Source of the DNA: Catenaria anguillulae PL171
Lineage: Eukaryota; Blastocladiomycota; Blastocladiomycetes; Blastocladiales; Catenariaceae
Length of the DNA stretch: 64,000 bases
NCBI GenBank assembly: GCA_002102555.1
Contig: MCFL01000005.1
Coordinates: 496,001-560,000 of the forward strand
Direction of reading: 5' to 3'
The notes below the pieces were generated by a model. It had not been told where the DNA came from and ran no database searches. It worked only from the letters and a program-made list of their open reading frames with translations. Positions 1-12,432 of the stretch are shown piece by piece (positions within the stretch are counted from its first letter, which is position 1; the number at the start of each line of letters is the position of its first letter). A program made the position numbers and the translations under genes.

Positions 1-1741
1 GCAACATTTTGGCGCTGCGAGGCGATCCGCCGCGTGGCCAGGACAGGTGGGAGGCGACCGAAGGCGGGTTGAACTATTCGATTGACTTGGTCAAGTACAT
101 TCGCGAGAAGCACGGCGACTGGTTTTGTATTGCCGTTGCGGGATATCCGGAGGGCCATTTGGACAATCCCGACAAGGAGGATGATTTACGCAGGTTGAAA
201 GATAAGGTCGATGCTGGCGCTGGTTCGTCACACGTCTCTCTTTTTTTGTGAACTTGTTCCTTTGTCAGTCGCTGCACCCTGACCATGTGCGTGTGCTCAT
301 CTTGCTGTTGCCAGACTTTATCGTTTCTCAAATGTTTTACGACTGTGACCTGTTCATTGACTGGGTCAAGCGTTGTCGCGCCATTGGCATCAACTGCCCG
401 ATTCTGCCCGGAATCATGCCGATTCACACATACAACGGGTTTATTCGAATGACTTCGCTGTCTCAGACCAAGGTCCCCGACTTTATTTACAAAGATCTCG
501 ACCCCATCAAGGACGACGACGAGCTCGTCAAGGCGTACGGCGTGAATTTGGCCGCGCAAATGTGTACCAGGTTGAAGGAGGAGGGCGACATCTTGTTTTT
601 CCATTTCTGTACGTCTTGGCAACATTTCATACCTTTCAAGCAGGACTTGCTGACATCTGCTCTGCCCCGCCTGGTTGTGTGTTCCATGTAGATACCATGA
701 ATCTCGAAAAGAGTGTGCGGCTGATTCTCGAAAAGCTTGAATGGGTTGCCCCATTGGAAGAATCCCGCCCGTTGCCTTGGATCCCAGTACGTTTGCACAT
801 TGCCAAAGTCCAATCTTCAACAGTCGCGATATAATGACCCACACGAGAACCCACAGTCGCTGGCCTCCAAACGCCAAAACGAAGCGATCCGCCCCGTGTA
901 CTGGAAAAACCGCACCCGCTCCTACATTGCCCGAACGGCCGAAAACGACGAATTTGTCAACGGTCGCTGGTCCTCCTCGGCCTCGCCCGCGTTTGGCGAT
1001 GTAGACGGCTATGGCGGCGTGTTCTTCAAACATTCCAAAGAACAGGCACGAGCCGTGTGGGGCCTGCCACGAACCGTTGCCGACCTAGCCAACGTGTTTG
1101 TGGGCTACTGCCAGGGCACGGTCAAGTTCCTTCCCTGGTCCGAACAGCCACTCGCAGGCGAGTCGATGCTGATTCGTGACGACCTGGCGCTCCTCAACAA
1201 ATTGGGTTACTTGACCATCAACTCGCAGCCGCCCGTGAATGGCGTGCCGTCGTCGCATCCGGTCCACGGGTGGGGCCCAAAGAACGGGTACTGCTTCCAA
1301 AAGATGTACATTGAGTTTTTCTTGTCACCGGAACTGTTTGACGCGCTGGTGGCGCACCTGGCCGAGGTGGACCCGGACGGCGTCATCACGTACCACGCCG
1401 TGCAGCGCAAGGGCGAAAATGTCCGTTTCAACGACCCGGACCCGGAGTCGGCCAATGCATTGACATGGGGCGTATTCCCTGGAAAGGAAATTGTGCAGCC
1501 GACCGTGACGGATTTGGCCGCGTTCATGGCGTGGTATCCCGAGGCATTTGAGTTGTTTGATTCGTGGGCCAACGTGTATGACAAGGGGTCCGAGGAGCGC
1601 AAGTTGGTCGAGGGGGTCGCGGGCGAGTGGTGGCTCGTGAATGTGGTGAATAACGATTTCACGGCGCCCAAGGACAAGCTGATTGAGGTGCTCAAGGGAG
1701 CTGCGAGACGATTGGAGGAGCAAAAGGTGGCAGCAGCCTAG
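1..1741 (+). CDS. MTHFR: Methylenetetrahydrofolate reductase, 5'-truncated by the window edge
   Basis: Reduces 5,10-methylene-THF to 5-methyl-THF, the methyl donor for methionine synthesis, in the cytosol. The frame is already open at base 3 and reads NILALRGDPPRG, the conserved flavin/folate-domain motif, so roughly the first 100-150 residues lie outside the window. Exons are 3-222, 315-608, 692-786 and 857-1741; the three GT-AG introns (223-314, 609-691, 787-856) each rejoin continuous homology (DAGA|DFIVSQMFYD, HF|YTMNLEKS, PWIP|SLASKR), and the exons sum to a whole number of codons (497 residues). The TIM-barrel catalytic part is followed by the eukaryotic C-terminal SAM-binding regulatory domain (ANVFVGYCQGTVKFLPW, then VRFNDPDPESANALTWGVFP). 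No frameshift is seen here. Identity is very secure. Confidence 0.95.
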
Positions 1742-2139
1742 CAGCCTAGGGAAGGAAGGATTTCCTCGGAGGGTACTTTCCCGGCTTCCTTGTCGTTTGT
1801 CGTTGTACAACCCATTGAATACACATGCATTCTGTGCTTATTTGCGAAGGGAAGGGAAGAGCAACCAGTGACGGTGAGTCACTGTTGTTTTGGTGAGACG
1901 GCCCGACAACTCATCAAACACTTATTAAGATTGAATCCATCCTCCATTTCCAATGAATCAACGCAAATGCACCCGAGCAACTTGATGCAATTTGAACAAA
2001 CACCTCCACCCGCCAGCTAGTTTGATGTCCATGGCCAATTGTTGAATCAGTGTCCGGCGCCGGTCCCAAACTTCTTCTCCGGCGTTGATCTCGTCCTGAC
2101 CATCACCCTTCCTCTTTCCTCTGGCCATCGACAGTCGAC
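1742..2139. other. Intergenic, nothing recognised
   Basis: About 400 bases between the MTHFR stop and the next predicted start. Only short open frames without homology are present. It must hold the MTHFR 3' end and the promoter of the downstream gene, but I see no defined motif. Confidence 0.6.
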
Positions 2140-5100
2140 ATGAACGGAAGCGTACCAGATGACCTAGCCAGAAAGATCCAGCGCTACTCGGCACCGTTTG
2201 CCCCGATCGGAACGTGCACCATTGTGTATCCGTCCACAAGTCGCTCGTCCGCAACACCACTCCCCCAACCGCATGAGCAAGGTGGTGACCATGCCCAACC
2301 GACGAGTACAATAAACGACAGCGCTGGCGGCTCAACCATTGAAAACTGGGACGATGTTATCCCAGGCTCAAGCCAAGAGGGCGATCCCAGGGACCGCCAT
2401 CCGCCAACCCCTCGACCCAAGCGGAAAAAGGGGAAACGGTCGCACACTCGTCCATCAACAGCCTCCAGGAAACCCGGCGTCCCTCAATGACACAACCCGC
2501 TCTTGCGATCGCACCTACCTCTTTGTCCACTGAGCCCCAATTGCTCAACCACCACACAAATCCCGAGTCACTATCGGCCTTCGATTTCCCAGTTGTACCT
2601 GGATTGACGGACGGCGGCGATTCAGACGAACCGAGCGATTTGTATGGCGTGAGCGGCACAGCTTTCGAACCCGAACTTGCTCCTATCAAGCCTACCAAGT
2701 ACTATGCTCGCAAGCGCAAATCTGCCGAAGCACAATCGCCCGCTCCGCAGATGCGGCAATCTCCATCATTCGCCACCAGTTCCACGCATGGTTTCAATGT
2801 GGATCGCACACCAAACGCAAGCGATACAGAAGCAGTCGAGCCACTGCTCGCGAAGCGGCCGCGATTGCAGGCAATGCATCCCGCAAGGCGAAGTGTCATC
2901 CGCAGTCCCGAGCAGGACTCATTTCTCGCTGCTCCCATGTCTTCAACGTTCATGCCGCCATTACCTCCGCTTCAGGACTTCCCTTCCGACTCGGGCACGG
3001 ATACAGATCCCGATATCCCCAAGGTGTTTGGACTCGCCGCATTTAACGTGCCACCGCCTCCTCTCGTTCGCCCACAGCTCACGCCCCCGCCAGCCATGTT
3101 GTCATCGCCCATAAGACGTCCACACCCTCCTTTTCCGAAAGAATGGCCCAAACCCCACCTCGCCATAGGTCACCCACGTCATCAGCCATCACAGTCATGC
3201 ATGCCACTGACGATGACGACGATGACCAAGTGATCCCAAGCCCCGTTTCTCCAACTCCTCGTCGACAACCATCCTCTTCCCCACATCGCTCACCTCTCAT
3301 GGATCATTTGCGCCGCATTGGTGGCACTGTCGATGGCCTTTCTCAGCAGCCACTATCCCCACCACCGCCCCAGTCGCCTCCACACTCGCCACTTGCCACA
3401 ATCGACTTGACCACCACCCCTGATTCACCCGTCGGCGACGCTTCAACACGCCGGCGGCCCCGGCGCGCAACAAAACAGGCCGCTCGTGATCGGATCAAGG
3501 GACTGCACCAGCGGTATGGTGACTTTGTGACGCTGCGGGCGCACGAGCGCGGGGTTGCGCCGCGTCCAGATGAAGAGGTCGTTTATTCGCAAGTGTCGGT
3601 GCTGTCACCCGCTGCGGCCGGCGATGGTGGTGACATCCGGTCGGATGATGACCAGAGTGACGGTTTCAAGCAACAAAACGACCCGTCACGTTTTCGCTCG
3701 CCATCGCCCGTGCCTGCACCGCGACCCGTCATGTCGCTCATGTCCACACGCCGCCAACGACAACAAAAGCTCTCCAAACGCCAAGCGCCCGTGGTTCGTG
3801 ACAACCCACGCGACCTCTTTGATCGCATGGTTGTCCACCCGCCGCGTGCATCGACCCGTCGGTCGCCAAAGCGCACGCGCATCGACCGCTTCTTGCACCC
3901 GGAGCCGCTAGACCCAGACTTTGTGCGCGTTGGCAGTCGGTCGGTCAGGACAAACCTTGCAACAACGATGGTTTTGGCTGCAACGCCGACATCCCCGAGG
4001 TCGGCACAGCGCAAAGTGTATGGAGATGTTGGCCGTAAACGGTTTCGTGTGGATCGCGAAACGCAGGACGAGTTGAGGGAGGTGGCGGCCGAAATGCGGC
4101 GCGTCAGAGATCAGCCGGGGGAAGCCGATAAAGTGGTGCGGGCAGTGGTGGAGAGATCCAAGCCAGCATCGAGGAGAAGAGGTGGAGCATCTGGTTTATT
4201 GGTGCAAGAGGACCGTCGCGTGGGTCCAATAATGGCGGCGGGATACGGTTGCCACCGCGGCCAGCAGTTCTCGCAGTGGGCCCAGTCAGCCGCGGTCGCA
4301 GCTCAAAGCCGTCCATCCACCCCGCCGCCGAGTCGAACAGCAGCCCGCAACGGCGGAAGACGACTTGGGCATGCAAGACGATCTCGACGACCGGCCGGAT
4401 CAAATGGCGGCTACCCGCAATCAGCATGGCACCAGCACCACCACCGCTGCTTTTCAGACCGAGGATTTGGCATTCAACACGTTTCAACCGGGTGGACCCA
4501 TGCTCATTCGCCGGGCACGCACATCGGCGAGGGAACGCCGCGATCAATACCAGGCAACGGTCTCCTCTCGCAATGTGCTTGTTAATGCCCTGATTCCACC
4601 GGACTCGTGCATCTTTTCGTTGGTTGCGTTTCTCTCGGGTGACTCTGTCGAGTATGCAGGTGTTCCGCCGGCAGAGTTTGGCGGGCAAGTGCTGAGCGTG
4701 GATTCGGTGGTGGATTACTTGGTGTCATTGAACCCACCAATAGCCCCGAGGGGGCCGGCGCCGCCAACGTTGACGCTGGTCGTTTTTCCAAGCCTTCCGT
4801 TGCTGTGCTACTGGCGCTCACTTCGTTTCTTGATTCCGTCGATTTCGGTGGTTGGAGCGATGCGCGGGAGCGGTTGCTGGATACACTCCGCCGATTGCTT
4901 TTTGATACTGGTGCCCGCATATCACAGTTATCGGCTCTCAACTTCGACCCGGCCTTTGTCGACCTGGTCTCCTTCTACGCTGGGTGGCACTGTGGCTCGC
5001 CTTGCTCAAAGACATGCCCTTGCCCACCACCTTGCGGACAGTCTTGACCAGCATCACCAAATCGTGCCCGGACCCTCTTCGCTCGCCCTTGTTTGATCCA

Positions 5101-8100
5101 TTTCAATCACTCTTACTTCTTTCGCTCGTCGGCGCCTCGTTCCCGACCTTGGACCATGACCCCGGGCACATTGACGCGGCCATCAACGCGGTCTTCATCT
5201 CGATTCTCAGCACCTCGCCGGCCATGACGGACCACGACCAATGGCGCATCATTTGCTTGGCCAAGCCCTTGGCCACGCTATCTCGCCTGCTCGCTCATTT
5301 ATCGCTGGCAAGCCGTGCTCAAGTTTCCGCTCGGCCGGTCCAACATGCAACCACGCCAGGAGTCGCTTGCATTTGCGCACGTGTTTCATTTGTGCCGGCA
5401 GTACATGTGGCCTGTGAACCAAATGTCAAGGACGCCCTTGTCAAGTTTCGTGAGTTGTACATTGAGACGGCGCCGCCGCCGTCAGCTGGGCTAAAGTTGA
5501 TGGACCTGTGCCCACCCGTGGGCGAGTCGCTGCATCCGGCGGACGACGCGCCCGTGCCGGTTTGCTTCCTTTGGCTGTTGGATCAGGTCGTGGACGCGGT
5601 GGAACGAGATCGACTGGTTCGAAGGCTGCTACCAGTCAAGTTTACGGGTGTGCCAGTGACAGCGCAACGGTTGTTGCTTGCATTGTTTTTGCGATCGCAA
5701 CTGGATGTCACGAATCTCGTGTCAAAGTTGGACTTGTCGATTGATTTGGTCTCGGTCGTGCTCCCCGAGCTGCTCGATACTCTCACGGACTCGACCAAGG
5801 ACCAAGCCTTGTATCTCAAGATGCTCGACTTTGCCCTGCTCCGACTCGAGTCGGATTCATTGGTTGAATCGCGGTTGCAAGCACCCCTTATTCGTTTCCT
5901 CGTCCAGGCCCAGGCGCAACGGCCGGCACTTGCCGAAGACTGCTTGCTCGCGCGCCATGCCGTGTTTCGCAAGCTGTTGTCGGCACACATGCCACTGGCC
6001 GTGCGTGCTTCGGCGCTTGAGCTCATGTATGCCATCTTGCGCCGCACGTATCATTGCCGACGCATGCGTTGGTTCTCAAGCAGGCGACGGTTCAGGCTGA
6101 TTCGCAGGATTCATTGGACGAGATGATGGGTTTGAGCGATGATGTGTTTGCAGAGATGTTTGATTCACTCGAGTCAAACTTGTGGAAGGCAGTATGTCAT
6201 TGCTTCTTGCACCCAACCTTTGTTCCCCGGCTGACCAATCTCCGCCCACAGATTGCCGACCGTACCCGTTATCTCCTCGCCATTGTCGAGGGCACCATCT
6301 TGTCCCACAACATCCACCTCAAGGTCCGGGATCTTGACTGGCAGCCCGAATCACTCCCAGCGAGATCAAGACATTTACCGACTTGTACAATGCGGCCATG
6401 ACCGTCGCAGCCATGGCGCTTAAGATTGATTACTTGGCCGACGCTGCTCGCTTCCATGATGCGTTCGACAAGCGGCTTGGCAACCTCCGATGGCCGTCAG
6501 CCGACATTCCGTTGGTGTTTCGGTGTGCTCGCACAATGATTATGGCGATTAAGTGCTTCCGGTTTGGATGCAGGGTACGAGAGTGCATGTTCCTCGATTT
6601 GCACTCGGCATGCATTGCTAAGTTTGGATATCAACTCGTGTGTGACATGTAGCTCCCGCCTGCCAAGCTCGAATCGTTGTTTGGTGTCGTGGCGTTTTCG
6701 GAAGGCGTGGATCATCTTGCAGTTCCATTGTCCATTTCGTTGCTGTTGGATTGTCAGAGCAGTATGCTGTTGCGTGCTTGTGCGAGAAACTTGTCGAACA
6801 TATCAACCATTTCGCGTGCCCTGTTGCTCCAAGGTATGCCACTTCTCGGCTCGGCAATACCCCCGGCCCTTTTACTTACGTTTGCTGCTCCGTTCCTCGG
6901 TGCAGATGTGTTTTGTTGCATCACGCACGACATTCGAACCCGCCGACGAGAGCTACGTTCACTTGTATACACGCTGACCCCTCCACTTCAAGTGCTGGTA
7001 TCCACCGCGGAGCAGTTGACCGTACGTTGCCTTTTAAGGCCGCTTCCTCGACGCACACCCGTTCACATTGAGGTCGCTTCGTATGTAGACCCTATCAAAT
7101 CGTCGAATCAGTCACCTTCATGATCTCATCGCCTTCATTGATCTCGAGGTATCCATTGCCGGCCATCCACTTCCCTCCGACCTCCGGTCGCTTGTCAGCA
7201 AACTTCAAGTCATACAACCGTCAACGGTCCCAATCACTGGCCTTTTGACAGCCATTCAAATCGCCGCAACCCCGGATGTTCTTGCGTCCGTCATTGCCGG
7301 AGGTGTGGGCAACCACCCAGAACTCAAGCAGCTGCTCGATCGGTTCGACTTGTTTTTCGACGAGGGAAAGCGCAATGATCTTGTGGCACAGCTTGTACAA
7401 TTGTTTTGCTCGCGAGCAACCGGTGACATTGAGCGGGTCCACGGCCCGCTAGATCATCGTGCGTGTCTCGGCCACGCCAACCCGCGTGAAAAATGCCCCT
7501 TGTGGAGCCCGCTCAGAACTTTGCTCGTTTGGTACCTTGTGGACCGGCGAATCAAGGGGAGCGTTCATGATGGTCGAGGAACGATGTGCGCCCTGGATTT
7601 CATCTCTGCGAGCTTTCAGCAGCTCGGTGACCGGTGGTGCTTGTCCGAGTTGGACTCGTTGTGGGGTCAATTGAGCCTCTTCTTGATACTCCTACATGTG
7701 CGTCGACCTGGATTATCTTTTGTTCAATCCACTTTATTCACTGGTTTTGAGAGTTTTGCAGGGTCATTCGCAACAGTCCCGTATGGTTGCTAGGTCGGTC
7801 TTTGACGTTGCTTCACTTTGCGCGCATCACAGCTCCTGGCTCGACAACGACTTGTTCTTTCCGGACCAAGGCGCCGTGCTTCCCTTGTCTGTCCCGCGGC
7901 TCGTTTTCCCGTCTGCTGTCGTGCAGCTTGAGCAGTTACTCGGATTCAAGTTTGGTCGCAATCAGTTGTCATTGCAAACGTGGTCCGAGCACGCCCTAGC
8001 TTTTCTGGCACTCAACAACCGCGGCAGCTCATCTGTCCATCGAGAACTGGGAATGCAGGATATGTTGAATGATGGCGCACATAATCAGGTACGTTCACAT

Positions 8101-8363
8101 GCTCTTTGGCCATTGCTGCTGCATCTCTGACCAGCGTCCTCATTTTGTTTCTCCAGAACCTCACCGACAGCACCTCGCTCTGCCGCTCCATCTTTGCCTT
8201 CTTGGCAGCTTGCTACCATGTTGACGCGGCTCTGCGTTTGTTCCTTGAGCATCATTTTCGCGATCTGGAATGGCACTTGGAAAAGAACCATCTAACGCTG
8301 GTGCAGGATTGGCGGGAGCAATTTGTAAATCAGGTTGGGCACTGTATGTCAATTCCGTTTTGA
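2140..8363 (+). CDS. Large Mus7/MMS22-like replication-repair protein (fragmented frame)
   Basis: A run of overlapping frames with consistent coding character spans this interval: a long disordered N-terminal part rich in Pro, Ser and Arg/Lys (to about 4500), then a helical region to the end. Around 4590-4670 the protein reads LIPPDSCIFSLVAFLSGDSV, resembling the 'LP.G..F...F(I/L)G.G' signature of fungal Mus7/MMS22, and near 6110 SQDSLDEMMGLSDDVFAEMF resembles its acidic linker. Mms22-family proteins act with a cullin E3 ligase at stalled forks. Introns that fit are 6834-6905, 7698-7761 and 8089-8156. Other frame changes (near 2480, 3200, 4390, 4790, 4990, 6060) are not obvious introns and may be assembly indels. 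The C-terminus runs ...DWREQFVNQVGHCMSIPF. That this is one large gene is fairly likely; the family assignment is tentative, from motif resemblance only. Confidence 0.5.
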
Positions 8364-8463
8364 TCAGGTGTGTGCCTTCTGGGTCGATCTGGAGAACAAT
8401 CGTAAATATATTGCATGTAAACAGAGGCATTCGCTTGCGTGCGCCGTTCTTTTTCTGACTTTC

Positions 8464-8476
8464 GGGGGGGGGGGGG
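8464..8476. repeat. Poly-G tract (13 G)
   Basis: An uninterrupted run of 13 G between the convergent Mus7-like and CEP120 genes. Similar tracts lie at 40313-40322 (10 G, inside the receptor gene, apparently an intron) and 54174-54183 (10 C, POLD2 intron). All lie in apparently non-coding sequence. Confidence 0.9.
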
Positions 8477-8562
8477 ATCCATCAGGCCGAGTTGGCCCGA
8501 CAATGTGAAAAATCGAACATCGAAGTGAATAAATAAATGTATTGCGGATTCGCACAAGACAA

Positions 8563-11500
8563 TCACGACATTTCCAGCTGCTGAATTCGAGCATTCATTT
8601 CTCGAATCAAGTGATCGTTGACCGTGTAAACCCCTGACCGGAGTAACAAATCGCGTTCCTGAATGATGCGTTCCAACTGCACCAGCTGGTCCCGTGGCAA
8701 AGATGAATGCGGTGGAGGAAACTGGGATCCGTGGACCGAATGCAACCCACTCGTGCGACCGTCAGCCGTCTCGGCCACATACGCTCGACCAATCGGTGCA
8801 CCTGGGCGTGGCTGTTGATGCGGATGGGCAAGGCCACCGGAGGCTGAATTGATTGTGGCACCCAGTATCGACTGCTTGAACTGCTCGTGGGTCTCCCGCA
8901 ACTCGTTCAATTCGGCCCGGATGCGCTGGAGTTCCTCGGCATCGACATGTGTCGCTGCTCCTCCTGTTTCCGCCTTGCCCGGCACAACAACGTTGGGCAG
9001 CACCTGCGAAGCGGCTTGCTTGGATGCACTGCCGCTGTGCGGTGCTTGCGCCTCGACCAGTCGCTTTTGAAAATCGGCTTCGGCAGCGAGCTTGGCTTGT
9101 TCGGCATCCCGTTTAAACTGCGCATACTCGGCCAACGTCTTGAGCCACTGCTGTTTGAAGTGTGCACGCTGCTTCTTGTACACGGCTGCCCTTTTCTCTG
9201 AGGCGTCCACTTTTTCCGTCGCCTCCTTGAGTTGCACCTGCAATTCCCTTGCCTCGGGCGCTCCGCGCACATCCTCGCCGCCTTGGATTGAACTCAAAGA
9301 ACGCTTGATCCAACGCGCGAAACTTGCGCTCCCACTCGGCCTTTTCCGCGACGGCCTCGTTTCGCTGCCGCTCCATGTCTGCCAGTCGGGCCGGTCTCGT
9401 TCACGCTGATCCACCACATCGGCATCCAGGCGCCGAGCGGTATCTTCCACCTTGGCACACCTGGCCTCAAACTCGCGTTCCATCTCGACCTTGCGATCAA
9501 TCAAATCTTGCTCTTCTCGCTGCAAAGCTTGCTCGCGCCGTTCCATGTCCGCGAGCAGCCGCTCCAAGTGCAACTCGACTTCTCTGTACTCGGCAGCCTT
9601 TTTATCGAGCTCGGATTCGCGCGACTTGAGCCGCGATTCGAGCTCCTTCATGGCAGCGGCGTCGCGCTCGCGGATGGCCAGCTCAATGCGTTGTTCTTGA
9701 CGCTGGCGCCATTCATCGACTTGCTGTTGGGCGCGCTCCCAGAGCAGGCGCTCTTGTTGCTGCTGCTGCGAGCTTGCGGTGGTCGTGGGATCCGATGATG
9801 CCGCCGGGGGTGGTACAGTGGTCGGGTCCAATAGGTATGGCGTTGCGGGCGTTGCGGCCGCCGTCGATGGCGGATATCTCGGCACTCGATTACCTGCCAT
9901 GAATGCATCTTCCCCCACGGTTACACTTGGCGGAATCGTGATCGAATTTGCAAACGCATCTACAGACTCGCCTGCACCGACACTCGCCGGCCCCAGTCCA
10001 ATGGCACCGGACGCGGCCGCCGCAGGCACATGCTGCTCCTCAATGGGCCCGAAATCTTCCAAGCACAAAATGACGCGAATGGCCAATACCTTGACCACGC
10101 TACCCGACGGGGCACTGGCACACACATTGACCCAATGATCCACGACCTGGACTTGCAACGGCTGCCCGGCTTTGTTGACGTGCTGCGCCTGGAGGCATCC
10201 ATGACGCGGCCCAAATCCACCAGCGCCGCGCCAAGCACCGTATCTTTGGCCATCACGTCCTTGTGTACGGCAAAGATTTCGAGCGGAAGGGCGTCGAGAA
10301 ATAGGCGCAGGCGCGAGGGGGCCATGACAAACTCGTAGGCGCAAAAGCCCGACGTCAGCAGCACTTCGGTCGGCGCAGAGTTGCGTGAGAGCAAGATGGG
10401 CGGGTGCGAGAGGAACGGCGAGCGGGTACCGAAAGGCCCGTATGCGTACTTGAAAAAGACATTGGCCGAGTGCCAGGGAGGCTGCAAGTCGCGGGCGGCT
10501 TTGATATCAATTGAGAAGCGGTACTGATGCCAGCGGTTGTTGGCGCTGGCATTGCCCTGAGGAGCCGATGATGCACCATTGCTGAGATTGTGCCCAGTGG
10601 TTGGTGGTGCTTGCATTGTAGGTAGATCCGCTGAAATTGTTGCTTGTTGCACGTGCACGTTATGCTCCTGCTCGTACTCCTTCCTGAGGGCTGAGATGGT
10701 CGACGGGACGTGAATTGGGACGCCGGGCAGCTCGGGGAGTGAAGGAAGCGCGTTTACTGGTTGGTTGGGCTTGGTGGCGAGATTTGGCGATGAAGGAGTC
10801 GAGACTGCATTTTCAATCACGGAGAGCAGATGCGCTGGCGAACCTAGTCGCTGGGCCGCCTCGTCTTGCGCATTTGGGCCCTGTTTGGTTGCTGCCGGAT
10901 TCGAGGCCGTGGGATTCATGAGTAAATCCAGGTGCTGCGGGGTAGGCAGCTCGGTTAACGCCACTCGCAGCGCGAGTTTGGGCCGTTGCGGAATCTTGAG
11001 ATCCACGGTCGAGTCCTCAATCACATCCAACAAGCACTCGTGACTGGAGGGTTCAACATGGCCATCATTGGTGACAAACAGTTGCACGAAATCAATTGTG
11101 CAACGCCGAGGATTTGCTCATCATAGCACAAATGCACGGGAAGCTTGTCAAGCGAGCGAATCAACGTTTCAATATCGGACGAGCCCACGACGAGGTCCAA
11201 AGTCAGGGTTTCCTCTGGAAACGCGGGTGCCTTTGGATCGGTAAATGACTGCGTCCGGAGCTCGTTGCCAAGCAAATGCATGAGCGCAAAGTAACCCTTG
11301 GAAGGCCCGGTGGGTTGCCGGATTGTGCAAGTTGGCTCGGGAGTACAGCAAGCAGTGTCAAATCACAAACGGAAACGAGCGTGATTGCGAGGCGGAACAT
11401 GCGGTCGGTCGACGAATCGGTGCCAACACGATATGCGCCGTCAGGCTGCTGAGCAATTTGAAGGCTGGCAAGTGATGACGCGCTGGCGGCGATCGTGGAG

Positions 11501-12170
11501 ATGTGGCGAGGCGCTGGTGGTGGAGCGTGGATCACGGAATTGTTGGTGCCAGTTCCCGGCTTCTGAGGGCTCGCGTGATGAGAGGAAAGCATTCCCGACG
11601 GAGACGCTGGCCGTGGGAATGCCGACGGTACACTTGCCAAGTCTGAGCCTTGCGGACCAGAGCCAAATGAGATTTTGAGTTCGGGCCGAGGTCCATTTGT
11701 TGTTGAGGAAAGCCAATTTGACGATGATACTTCAGCAGCTGGTGGCGGAATGAGCGGAGCCCATATTTCTTTGCGGGGAACGGCTGAGCAGCACGCAAGT
11801 CGAGGACGAGGTTTCCCAAAAGTGCGCGGCGCGAACCTTGCGGAGACAGCGCATAGACGGATACTTTGATGGGAACCGATTGGTGCGAAGATAATGGAGG
11901 GCACGAGCGTCCAGGTCCCAAGCAAGCTCTGTATCCCACATGGGAGCGCCAAGGTTGCCAATGAGAACGGGATCTGTCGAGAGTTGCTCTCCATTGAACT
12001 TGCATTGGACGTAGACTGAGGCACCCGAGCGGCGGGGAAAGTGACGGCCTAGAAGCAGCACAGGCATGCACAGTGATCAGCTATGGCGGCAATGCTTGAT
12101 GTGCTGCTGAGGGGGTCGCACCTTCGAGAACGGCCACCACGATTGTGTACTTTGATACCTTGGATGTCAT
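8563..12170 (-). CDS. CEP120: Centriole protein CEP120 homologue
   Basis: CEP120 is a C2-domain and coiled-coil protein needed for centriole elongation and basal-body formation. Exon 1 (12122-12170) encodes MTSKVSKYTIVVAVLEG and joins over a GT-AG intron (12049-12121) to RHFPRRSGASVYVQCKFNGE, matching the CEP120 N-terminal C2 domain almost word for word. Two more C2 modules follow (FALMHLLGNELRTQSFTDP near 11270; HQYRFSIDIKAARDLQPPW near 10520), then a long coiled coil from about 9800 and the diagnostic C-terminus ERDLLLRSGVYTVNDHLIRE. The ATG at 12170 was chosen by homology, although the frame stays open upstream to 12458. Frame changes near 11872, 11300, 11090, 10195, 9392 and 9290 interrupt it; most close by adding one base to a homopolymer. 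It is head-to-head with CFAP58, 262 bases apart. Confidence 0.92.
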
Positions 12171-12432
12171 GGCGGGAAATGCATTGAGTGAAATAGCTTT
12201 CATTGAACGAGAAGCGGTCAGCTCGCTCGCATTTTTTTTTGTTGTTGTTGAAGACCTAGTCGTTGTCGATTCGTCCATGTCCATGAACCGTGATCGTTCC
12301 ATCCCTGTTCGCATCCTGGCGTCAATGCGCGTCATCCCTGCGACCTGTTTGCCGACATTTGGAAAGAAACGGTCGAATTTTGCACAGTACCCCATGCAAT
12401 GAGCTACGTAATAAGCTTTGCGTGTGAGCACA

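Noticed and set aside
74-1033. 319-codon open frame on the minus strand inside MTHFR
   Set aside because: It is antisense to conserved exons and introns of MTHFR and has no recognisable product; it arises from third-position GC bias.
8563-12170. CEP120 as a decaying pseudogene
   Set aside because: Protein-level conservation is high in every segment between the breaks, and neighbouring essential genes show the same kind of breaks.
12171-12432. Search for an RFX X-box in the CEP120/CFAP58 spacer (also in 41984-42227 and 48044-48257)
   Set aside because: No good match to the palindromic RFX site was seen; loose half-sites such as GGTATCGATTGCAA near 42000 are too weak to report.
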